Source of the DNA: Gemmatimonadales bacterium
GTDB taxonomy: Bacteria > Gemmatimonadota > Gemmatimonadetes > Gemmatimonadales > GWC2-71-9
Direction: 5' to 3'
Assembly (NCBI GenBank): GCA_013813675.1
Contig: JACCRH010000467.1
Span: 1-5,845 of the forward strand
DNA: 5,845 bases
The notes below the pieces were generated by a model. That model was not told the origin of the DNA, made no database searches, and saw nothing but the letters and a program-made list of their open reading frames with translations. The position numbers were made by a program, and so were the translations under genes. The first letter of the stretch is position 1. Each line of letters starts with the position of its first letter. Positions 1-5,845 of this stretch are shown piece after piece.

Positions 1-19
1 AGGCCACTCTTCGTGGCCT
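1..19 (-). terminator. Possible operon terminator hairpin (7-bp perfect stem, 5-nt loop)
   Basis: AGGCCAC at 1-7 and GTGGCCT at 13-19 are perfect inverted repeats around a 5-nt loop, 33 bp past the pump stop codon in the direction of transcription. A GC-rich hairpin here fits an intrinsic terminator, but the U-tract that would follow on the minus strand lies off the left edge, and the stem overlaps the CTTCGTG repeat, so the pairing may be a by-product of that repeat. Confidence 0.35.
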
Positions 20-32
20 TCGTGCCTTCGTG
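9..32. repeat. Three tandem copies of CTTCGTG (CACGAAG on the other strand)
   Basis: Perfect heptamer copies at 9-15, 18-24 and 26-32, with repeat periods of 9 and 8 bp, followed by GTGAATC. They lie in the non-coding stretch beyond the pump stop codon. The variable period and location look like a dispersed intergenic repeat rather than a coding remnant. From memory, similar CACGAAGG-type strings occur between genes in many environmental high-GC genomes; that resemblance was not checked here. The left end may continue outside the window. Confidence 0.6.
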
Positions 33-52
33 GTGAATCGGTGAGGACGATC

Positions 53-3000
53 TCACTCCACCGACGCCGGCGCCGGAACCGGATGCCCTGCCGGCTGAGC
101 GGCTCGGCGTCGGAACTTCGACATCGCCCAGGAACGGAAGTCGTCGATGATTTCGTATACGGTTGGGATCACCAGCAGGGTCAGCACGGTGGAGGTGATG
201 GTTCCGCCGATCACCGCCCGGCCGAGGGGCGCCCGGAAGTCCGCCCCCTCCCCGTGGCCGATCGCCACCGGAATCATGCCCGCGATGAGTGCGAGGGTGG
301 TCATGATGATGGGACGGAGCCGGATCCGGCCGGCGTCGATCAGCGCCTCCCGAAGCGGCATGCCCTTCTCCCGGGCCCAGATCGCGAAGTCGATCAGCAG
401 GATCGCGTTCTTGGCGACGATCCCCATGAGCAGGATGACTCCGATCAGGCTCATGATGTTCAACGTGTCCCCGGTCACCCACAGCGCCAGCACTACCCCG
501 ATGAGGGAGAGCGGCAGCGAGACCAGAATCGCCAGGGGATCGAGGAACGATCCGAACTGGACCACCAGGATCAAGTACATCAACAGCACCGCCACGCCGA
601 GCGCGGTGAAGATCCGGGTGAAGACCTCCGCCTGGTCCTGCGACTCGCCGCCGTAGGTGATCTCGTACCCCGGCGGGAGGCTGAACCGGGCCAGCCTGGC
701 CGTGATGTCCTGCGTCACCTGGGTCAGCGGGCGTCCGGCCACGTTCGCCTGGATGATGACCACTTTGTCCCGGTCGAGGTGGTCGATCTGCGCGGGGCCG
801 ACCCCCTGCCGGATCGTCGCAACCTGCCCCAGCGGAAGGGTCGAGGGCACGCCGTCGGGGCCGGTGCCGGCGACCAGCGGAAGTTGCGCCAGATCGGTCA
901 CCCGCTCCCGGGCCTCCGGCGCCAGCCGCACCGTGACGTCGCGGGTCTCGCCCGAGGGGTCCACCCAGTCGCCAGCGTCGATCCCGGCGAAGGCGGGCCG
1001 CAGCGATTGGGCGACCTGTCCCACCGTAATGCCGAGCGATCCGGCCAGCCCCCGATTGAGCTGAACCTCCAGCTCCGGCTTCTGCCCTCGGGTAGAAAGG
1101 CCGACGTCTACCGCGCCGGGGATCTTGGCCACCTCGGCCGCGGCGCGCTGCGCCAGGGAGGTCAGCACCCGGGCGTCGTCGCCTTTCATCTGGACCTGGA
1201 TCGCCTTCATCGCGCCGCCGAAGCCGCTGGTGAACACCGAGACCTGGGCGCCGCCCATCTGCTTCATCTCCTCCCGAAGCACCTGCCCCAGCTCTTCCTG
1301 GTGCAGATCTCGCTCGGACTTGGGGACCAGCTTCACGTACACCAGCGCCTGATCCACCGACGGCGTCTTGAGCGGTACCGGCGTACCCACCGTGGTATAG
1401 GTGTACGCCACCTCGGGGTGCGCCCGGGCCCGGCGCGCCGCCTCTTCGGCCTTGATCCGGGTGTACTCCAGGTTGGACCCGGGGGGCGCCTCCACGATCA
1501 TGCTGATCTCGCTCCGGTCGCTCACCGGCACGAAGCCGGCGCCCACCTGACCGATCACCGGGATGAGCGGCAGCAGGAAGGCCATGGCCCCCAGCACGCC
1601 CAGCACGCCGACCACCTTGGCGCCGACGCCGCGCACCACGCCGAACCGCGCCAGCCACGGCCGGTCCAGGATCCAGAAGATGGCCCAGAGACCGGCCAGC
1701 ATGGTCAGTGCCGCGATGATGCCGCGCGCCGGGATGGTCAGCGCGGCGACGAAGGTCGCCACCGCCAGGCCGATCATCATCAGCCGATGATCCAGTGCCC
1801 AGGCGATGACATCCTTGTAGCGGTCGGCCATGCGGTCGAACCACTTGTTGAACCGGTCCAGCGCGCGCGCCACCGGGTTGCGCCGCTCGTGCCCTTCGGT
1901 CTGCGGATCGGGCCAGTAGGCCGACAGCATCGGGTCCAGCGAAAAGGAGACGAAGAGCGACACCATCACCGAGCAGGCGATGGTGAGCGCGAACGGCTTG
2001 AACCACTGGCCCGAGATGCCGTACATGAAGGCCACCGGCACGAACACCGCCACGATCGAGAAGGTGGTCGCGGCCACCGCCAGGCCGATCTCGTCGGTGC
2101 CCTCCCGCGAGGCCTCGTAGTGATCCTTTCCCATCTCGATGTGGCGGACGATGTTCTCCCGGACCACGATGGCGTCGTCGATCAGGATGCCGATGGCGAG
2201 GGAGAGGCCCATCAACGACATCGTGTTGAGGGTGAAGCCGAAGGCCCACACCGCGATGAACGAGGCCAGCACGCTCACCGGAAGGGCGAGCCCGGTGATC
2301 ACCGTGGAGCGCCAGGAGTTGAGAAACAGGAAGACCACCAGCACCGTCAGCAGCGCGCCCTCGATCAGCGCCTCCTGCACGTTGTCGACCGCGTTGTGCA
2401 CCCGGGTGCCGGCGTCCTGCACGATCTCCAGCTTCACCCCCGGCGGCATCCGCTGCTGCAGCCGGGCGACGTGGCGGTGGATGATGTCGGTCACCTGGGT
2501 CGTGCTGTACCCTTTCGCCTTGAGGATCTCGACCCCGACGGCGTCGCGCCCATTGAACAGCGCCTGATCTCGCCGCTCCTCCGTCCCGTCGAGCACGCTG
2601 GCCACCTGACCCAGCCGGATGATCTGCCCCTCCCGCTCCGCCACCACCAGCTTGGTGAAGTCCTCCGGCGTGTCGAGCCGGCCCTTGAGCCGGATGGCGC
2701 GCTCGTCCAGGGCACCGTTGAGCCGGCCCACCGGCGCCGCCAGATTCTGTGACTCCAGGGCCTCCACTACGTCGGCCACGCTGATCCCCGCCGCCTGCAT
2801 GTCGGCGGGACGGATCTGCACGGTGAGCTCCCGCTCCAGGCCGCCCACCACGGTGACCTGGGCCACCCCGGGCACGGTGCGGAGATCCCGCACGATCATG
2901 GGATCGGCGACCCGGGTGAGCGTCGCCGCGGGGACCTGCGACGAGGTGAGCGCCAGTGAGAGCACCGACTGCTGCGAGGGATCGAACCGGGTGAGAACCG

Positions 3001-3382
3001 GCTCCTCCATCTCGGTCGGCAGATCGGCCCGCTGGGTGGAGATGGCGTCGCGGATGTCCTGCGACGCCTCCTGCACGTCCTTCTCGAAGTCGAAGAAGAC
3101 GGTAAACTGGGCCAGCCCGTCGGTGGCGCTGGCCTGAGTCTTGGCCCAGTCCACACCGCTGATCGAAGAGAACGACTCCTCGATCGGATCCACGATCTCG
3201 CGCTCGACCGTCTCGGGCGAGGCGCCGGGGTAGAGGATCGTCACCCCCACGATGGGCTGCTGGATGTCGGGAAACTCGTCGGTGTCGAGGTTGACGAGCG
3301 CGGCGATGCCGAAGGCCACCAGCGCCACCATCGCGGTGATGGTGACGATCGGGCGCTGAATCGCGAAGTCGGAGATGAACAT
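53..3382 (-). CDS. RND-family efflux pump, HAE1/AcrB-like inner-membrane permease, with extra TM segment pair
   Basis: Proton-driven inner-membrane engine of a tripartite efflux system; 1109 aa, complete (ATG to TGA), longer than the usual 1020-1050 aa of AcrB-type proteins. Seen: TM1 at about residues 10-30; first porter/docking half 31-335 with the family hallmark FPDIQQP (37-43) and YPGASPETVE (51-60); TM2-TM6 at about 340-487, with GILIDDAIVV in TM4; TM7 near 533-552; second periplasmic half from about 615 to 918; TM8-TM12 at about 921-1077, with GIVAKNAILL in TM10 and RLRPIIMTT in TM11. Proton-relay residues Asp402, Asp403, Lys991, Arg1021 and Thr1028 correspond to AcrB D407, D408, K940, R971 and T978, so the pump should be functional. 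The paired Asp in TM4 favours HAE1 (drug/amphiphile) over heavy-metal RND pumps. Odd: about 60 extra, mostly hydrophobic residues (roughly 553-612) between TM7 and the second porter domain. It is last in the operon; its start overlaps the adaptor stop (TAATG). Substrate unknown. Family call very secure; subfamily likely. Confidence 0.97.
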   Translation of the reverse strand: MFISDFAIQRPIVTITAMVALVAFGIAALVNLDTDEFPDIQQPIVGVTILYPGASPETVEREIVDPIEESFSSISGVDWAKTQASATDGLAQFTVFFDFEKDVQEASQDIRDAISTQRADLPTEMEEPVLTRFDPSQQSVLSLALTSSQVPAATLTRVADPMIVRDLRTVPGVAQVTVVGGLERELTVQIRPADMQAAGISVADVVEALESQNLAAPVGRLNGALDERAIRLKGRLDTPEDFTKLVVAEREGQIIRLGQVASVLDGTEERRDQALFNGRDAVGVEILKAKGYSTTQVTDIIHRHVARLQQRMPPGVKLEIVQDAGTRVHNAVDNVQEALIEGALLTVLVVFLFLNSWRSTVITGLALPVSVLASFIAVWAFGFTLNTMSLMGLSLAIGILIDDAIVVRENIVRHIEMGKDHYEASREGTDEIGLAVAATTFSIVAVFVPVAFMYGISGQWFKPFALTIACSVMVSLFVSFSLDPMLSAYWPDPQTEGHERRNPVARALDRFNKWFDRMADRYKDVIAWALDHRLMMIGLAVATFVAALTIPARGIIAALTMLAGLWAIFWILDRPWLARFGVVRGVGAKVVGVLGVLGAMAFLLPLIPVIGQVGAGFVPVSDRSEISMIVEAPPGSNLEYTRIKAEEAARRARAHPEVAYTYTTVGTPVPLKTPSVDQALVYVKLVPKSERDLHQEELGQVLREEMKQMGGAQVSVFTSGFGGAMKAIQVQMKGDDARVLTSLAQRAAAEVAKIPGAVDVGLSTRGQKPELEVQLNRGLAGSLGITVGQVAQSLRPAFAGIDAGDWVDPSGETRDVTVRLAPEARERVTDLAQLPLVAGTGPDGVPSTLPLGQVATIRQGVGPAQIDHLDRDKVVIIQANVAGRPLTQVTQDITARLARFSLPPGYEITYGGESQDQAEVFTRIFTALGVAVLLMYLILVVQFGSFLDPLAILVSLPLSLIGVVLALWVTGDTLNIMSLIGVILLMGIVAKNAILLIDFAIWAREKGMPLREALIDAGRIRLRPIIMTTLALIAGMIPVAIGHGEGADFRAPLGRAVIGGTITSTVLTLLVIPTVYEIIDDFRSWAMSKFRRRAAQPAGHPVPAPASVE

Positions 3383-4482
3383 TACTGGCCCGCCTCCTCC
3401 TCGAGCACGCGAATCCGGCTCCCCGGCGCGATGCCCTGGGCCGAGCCGAGCAGCAGCGTGTCACCCTCCGCCACTCCCGCCACTACCTCGACCAGCTCCG
3501 CCGCCTCGTCCCGCACTCCGAGCTCCACCGGGTTCTCTTTGACCCGGCCGGCCTTCACCAGGTGCAGGGTCGGGGTGTTGCCGCGACTGTCGACCGCGCC
3601 GAGCGGGACCGCCACCGCCCGCTTGGTGTCGGTGGCGACCCGTCCCTCGGCGAAGAGGCCGGCCACCAGCGCCTGGTCCTGGTTGGGAATCGCCACGTAG
3701 ATCCTCACCTGGCGCGTAGCCGGATCCACCACCGGATTGACCCTCTCGATCTTTCCGGTGATCCGCCGGTCCAGGCCGTTCACGGTGAACTCCACCTCGG
3801 TGCCCTGCCGGAGTCGTCCGAGCTGCTCCGCCGGCACGCTCGCCTCCAGGCGAAGCCGGGTCGGATCTACGATGGTAAGGAGGGTGGCGCCCACCTGCAC
3901 CACGGCACCGGCGTCCGTCGGCCGCTCGCTCACGATGCCGTCGAACGGGGCGCGGACCTGGGTGTCATCGAGCTGCTCCTGCGCGTTGGAGAGGCGCGCC
4001 CGGGCGTCGGCCAAGCCTCCTTCGGCGTTGGTGGCGTCCAACCGGGCGGCCTCGAGATCGCGCTCCGCCACCGCCCCCGCTTCCGCCAGGCGCTCCGTGC
4101 GCTCGGCGTTCCGCCGCGCCAGCGTCAGCGCCGTCTCCGCGCTCCGCACCGCGGATCTGGCCGAGAGGAAGCCATGCCGCACCGCGGTATCGTCGAGGCG
4201 GGCGAGCAGTTGCCCCCGCTTCACCCGTTCGCCGGCGTCGGCGTAGGTGCGTAAGACCGAGCCGCCGACTTCGGCGGTGACCGTGGCCGACTGCTCCGGC
4301 TCGAGCGATCCGGAGATCGGTGGGCCGCTCCGCAGCTCCGACAGGGTGGCGACGGCGACATTCTCCCGGCCGACAGTAACGATCGCCTCCGCCGTCTCTG
4401 TGGCGCTGGCGGTGTCGTCCTTCTTGCAGCCCACCAGCATGAGGGCGGCCGACGTGGCCGCCAGAAGGCGTTGCCGGATCAT
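3382..4482 (-). CDS. RND efflux periplasmic adaptor lipoprotein (membrane fusion protein, HlyD/AcrA family)
   Basis: Periplasmic adaptor that bridges the RND pump and the TolC-like channel; 366 aa, complete, typical length. Seen: a lipoprotein signal at residues 1-19 (basic MIRQR, a hydrophobic stretch, lipobox LVGC with Cys19 as the acylated residue), which fixes the ATG start; first half of the lipoyl-like domain at about 65-100 (VGGSVLRTYADAGERVKRGQ); an Ala/Glu/Arg-rich alpha-helical hairpin at about 103-172; second lipoyl half at 173-206 (VRAPFDGIVSERP, a family hallmark); beta-barrel domain at about 208-285, including NPVVDPATRQVRIYV; and a membrane-proximal domain from 286 to the end (VPLGAV ... 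GVAEGD). Cys19 is the only cysteine. The hairpin is short, and its tip keeps Arg128 and Leu132 of the R-x3-L-x6-S channel-contact motif but has Ala139 in place of Ser. Overlaps the channel gene by 4 bp (ATGA) and the pump gene by 1 bp (TAATG), so it belongs to the same complex. Family assignment secure. Confidence 0.96.
   Translation of the reverse strand: MIRQRLLAATSAALMLVGCKKDDTASATETAEAIVTVGRENVAVATLSELRSGPPISGSLEPEQSATVTAEVGGSVLRTYADAGERVKRGQLLARLDDTAVRHGFLSARSAVRSAETALTLARRNAERTERLAEAGAVAERDLEAARLDATNAEGGLADARARLSNAQEQLDDTQVRAPFDGIVSERPTDAGAVVQVGATLLTIVDPTRLRLEASVPAEQLGRLRQGTEVEFTVNGLDRRITGKIERVNPVVDPATRQVRIYVAIPNQDQALVAGLFAEGRVATDTKRAVAVPLGAVDSRGNTPTLHLVKAGRVKENPVELGVRDEAAELVEVVAGVAEGDTLLLGSAQGIAPGSRIRVLEEEAGQ
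3393..3402 (-). promoter_or_regulatory. Ribosome binding site of the RND pump gene
   Basis: On the minus strand GAGGAGGAGG sits 10 nt before the pump ATG and is encoded by the Glu-rich C-terminal codons of the adaptor. It is a strong Shine-Dalgarno-like run and, with the TAATG junction, supports this start and coupled translation of adaptor and pump. Confidence 0.7.
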
Positions 4483-5845
4483 GGCCCAACCGCTCCAGTC
4501 TGTCGCGTGCTGGTGAGCACGCCCGGGGTCTCGGGTGGGGGCGCCTGGTACGGATTGTCCGGCGTGCCTCCACTCTGCCCCCCCGGGACCGTTACGGCGG
4601 GCCTGCTGCCGGACGTGGCCGATCCCGCGGCGCCGGTGCCGGTGGCGAGCGGCAGCGAAGGCAGCAGAGCGAGCCGCATCTTGGCGACCTGCAGGTCACG
4701 GGCGGCCTGGGCCCGGTTGGCTTGAGCCTGAGCCAACTGAATCCGGAGGTCGTTCAACTCGGTCTGGGTCGAGATCCCCTCGCGATAGCGAACCTCGGCG
4801 ATCTGATACGCCTGGTCGGCCTGCTCCTGGGTGCCGGCGCTCGCCTCCCAGGCCGCGACCGCCGCCTGAAGCTGGAGCTGGGTGTTGCGCGCGTCGAGCT
4901 GGGCCAGCTCGCGGGTCTGCCGCAGCCTGAGCCGCGCTGCCTCCACGCCCGCTCTGGCCACCGCGACGTCACCCTTGACCCGCCCGCCGGTGAACAGCGG
5001 TATCTGCACGCCCACCGCGACCACCCAGTCCGACAGGTAGTTGGTGCCGAAGGGCGAGCCGTCGTCGGGGTAGCCGATCTCGGCGTAATCCGAGGTGAGC
5101 GACACCTGGGGCCAGCGTTGCCCCCGGGCCGCGCGGAGCAGGCCCTCCTGCGACGTCACCGCTTCCCCGGCCTGCCGGACCGGCGCCCGGACCTCGGTGC
5201 CGGTGTCCGCCGGCGTCTTCACCAGCTCGGCGAGCCGCGCGGTGCGCACCAAGGTGGTGTCGACCAGCCTGGTGGTGAGCTCGAGCGGCTGCTCCAGCGG
5301 CAGATTGAGCAGATTCTTGAGCTGGTAGTAGGCCAGGTCTCGGGCGGCCTGGCGCTGGATCACCACCGGTCGCTGGTTGTCCCGGGTAACGCGGGCGCGC
5401 AGAAGATCGAACTCCGACTGGTTGCCCACCTGGCGGGCGAGCTGGGTCTGACCGAGGGTGGTGTCAGCCTGTTGCAGCGTCGCCTGGGCGATGGTCACCA
5501 GCCGGTCGCCCAGCGTCGCGTCGTAGTAGGCCTCGGTGACGTCGAGGAGGAGCTGCGCCCGGGCGGCGGTGAGACCGATCGTCGCGCTCCGCACCCCGGC
5601 GTTGGCCGCCTGGGTCTGGCCGGTGACCCGGCCGCCGCTGAAGAGCGTCTGCGAGAACGAAAGCCCCAGGCGGTAGCTGTTCTCTCGCCCGAACGGCAAG
5701 TCGTCGCCCAGTCCGGCGAACGGATCCGCGGTGCTGGCGCATTCGAGCGCGGCCTCCAGCGAATCCAGTCGTTCCTCGACCGGGAGGCCGGGGCGCGGCA
5801 CGAAGGCGTCGCACTCCTCGGGGATCGGCCCCGGCGTGCCCTCGC
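4479..5845 (-). CDS. TolC-family outer-membrane efflux channel (OEP), N-terminus beyond window edge
   Basis: Outer-membrane exit duct of the pump. The frame runs open to base 5845, giving 454 codons plus a TGA stop; the signal peptide and first beta-strand are missing. The GTG at 5801 is internal, since in-frame codons continue upstream of it. Residues here are counted from that GTG. Seen: two structural repeats typical of outer membrane efflux proteins. The first has the beta-strand LGLSFSQTLFSGGRV (45-59), then long Ala/Gln/Leu-rich helices (63-165) ending LLNLPLEQPLEL; the second has VAVGVQIPLFTGGRV (261-275), then helices (277-380), with YREGISTQTELNDL matching the family's conserved helix turn. 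The matching LF(S/T)GGRV motifs lie 216 residues apart. Odd: the segment before the first visible strand is long and carries two cysteines (codons at 5811-5813 and 5739-5741), and the C-terminus is a Pro/Gly/Thr-rich tail of about 58 residues. First gene seen in the operon; it overlaps the adaptor start (ATGA). Family call secure; true start not visible. Confidence 0.95.
   Translation of the reverse strand, partial: EGTPGPIPEECDAFVPRPGLPVEERLDSLEAALECASTADPFAGLGDDLPFGRENSYRLGLSFSQTLFSGGRVTGQTQAANAGVRSATIGLTAARAQLLLDVTEAYYDATLGDRLVTIAQATLQQADTTLGQTQLARQVGNQSEFDLLRARVTRDNQRPVVIQRQAARDLAYYQLKNLLNLPLEQPLELTTRLVDTTLVRTARLAELVKTPADTGTEVRAPVRQAGEAVTSQEGLLRAARGQRWPQVSLTSDYAEIGYPDDGSPFGTNYLSDWVVAVGVQIPLFTGGRVKGDVAVARAGVEAARLRLRQTRELAQLDARNTQLQLQAAVAAWEASAGTQEQADQAYQIAEVRYREGISTQTELNDLRIQLAQAQANRAQAARDLQVAKMRLALLPSLPLATGTGAAGSATSGSRPAVTVPGGQSGGTPDNPYQAPPPETPGVLTSTRQTGAVGP
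4493..4496 (-). promoter_or_regulatory. Ribosome binding site of the adaptor gene
   Basis: On the minus strand GGAG lies 10 nt before the adaptor ATG, within the last codons of the channel gene. With the ATGA overlap this supports the start that gives a full lipoprotein signal and implies translational coupling. Seen directly; function inferred. Confidence 0.6.

Noticed and set aside
1..32. CRISPR array
   Set aside because: The repeated unit is only 7 bp with 1-2 bp between copies; there are no spacers and no cas genes.
1553..1732. The extra hydrophobic segment of the pump as a frameshift or sequencing artefact
   Set aside because: The reading frame is unbroken on both sides, the inserted residues are coherently hydrophobic with a basic linker, and downstream motifs remain in frame.
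41..2752. A 903-codon open frame on the plus strand, rich in His, Arg, Asp and Pro
   Set aside because: It lies wholly antisense to the RND pump, whose family motifs are unmistakable. Long antisense frames are expected in GC-rich genes where stop codons are rare, and the composition resembles no known protein.
53..3382. Heavy-metal (CusA/CzcA-type) RND pump
   Set aside because: The TM4 motif is GILIDDAIVV with paired Asp, as in HAE1 pumps, and there is no metal-binding Met cluster or His-rich region in the pump or adaptor.
3562..4254. A 230-codon plus-strand frame, and other shorter plus-strand frames over the adaptor and channel genes
   Set aside because: Antisense shadows of well-supported coding sequence with biased, repetitive composition and no recognisable domain.
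5799..5801. GTG as the start codon of the channel gene
   Set aside because: The frame continues open for 14 more codons to the window edge with plausible sequence, and a protein starting here would lack a signal peptide and the first beta-strand.

Overview
The window is GC-rich (roughly two thirds G+C by eye) and is filled by one gene cluster read entirely from the minus strand. It encodes a tripartite RND efflux pump. The order of transcription, right to left, is: a TolC-family outer-membrane channel (N-terminus cut off by the right edge), a periplasmic adaptor lipoprotein (membrane fusion protein, MFP), and an inner-membrane RND/HAE1-type transporter. The lipoprotein signal, TolC-family channel and RND pump point to a diderm bacterium. 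The channel-first gene order, the base composition and the protein style (for example PFGREN leading into the LFSGGRV strand of the channel) look most like Gemmatimonadota or a similar soil or aquatic phylum. That placement is an impression from memory, not a search result.

Layout: bases 1-52 lie beyond the last gene and hold a perfect 7-bp inverted repeat and three copies of the heptamer CTTCGTG. Bases 53-3382 are the RND pump (1109 aa). Bases 3382-4482 are the adaptor (366 aa). Bases 4479-5845 are the visible part of the outer-membrane channel (454 codons plus a stop). The junctions are ATGA (channel/adaptor, 4-bp overlap) and TAATG (adaptor/pump, 1-bp overlap). Each downstream start has a purine-rich ribosome binding site 10 nt upstream, inside the previous gene. 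The three proteins are therefore almost certainly one translationally coupled operon. Its promoter and any regulator lie off the right edge.

How they work together: the RND trimer uses the proton gradient (Asp402/Asp403, Lys991, Arg1021 and Thr1028 match the AcrB relay) to drive substrates from the periplasm or membrane into a conduit formed by the adaptor and the TolC-like channel, and out of the cell. The substrate cannot be read from the sequence.

I see no wholly new system. The best departures from the textbook pump are: (1) an insertion of about 60 residues at TM7 of the RND protein that seems to add two membrane helices; (2) a long first extracellular loop of the channel holding that protein's only two visible cysteines; (3) replacement of the conserved Ser at the adaptor's channel-docking tip by Ala; and (4) the CTTCGTG repeat and hairpin just past the operon. 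No tRNA, rRNA, CRISPR, insertion sequence or plus-strand gene is supported.
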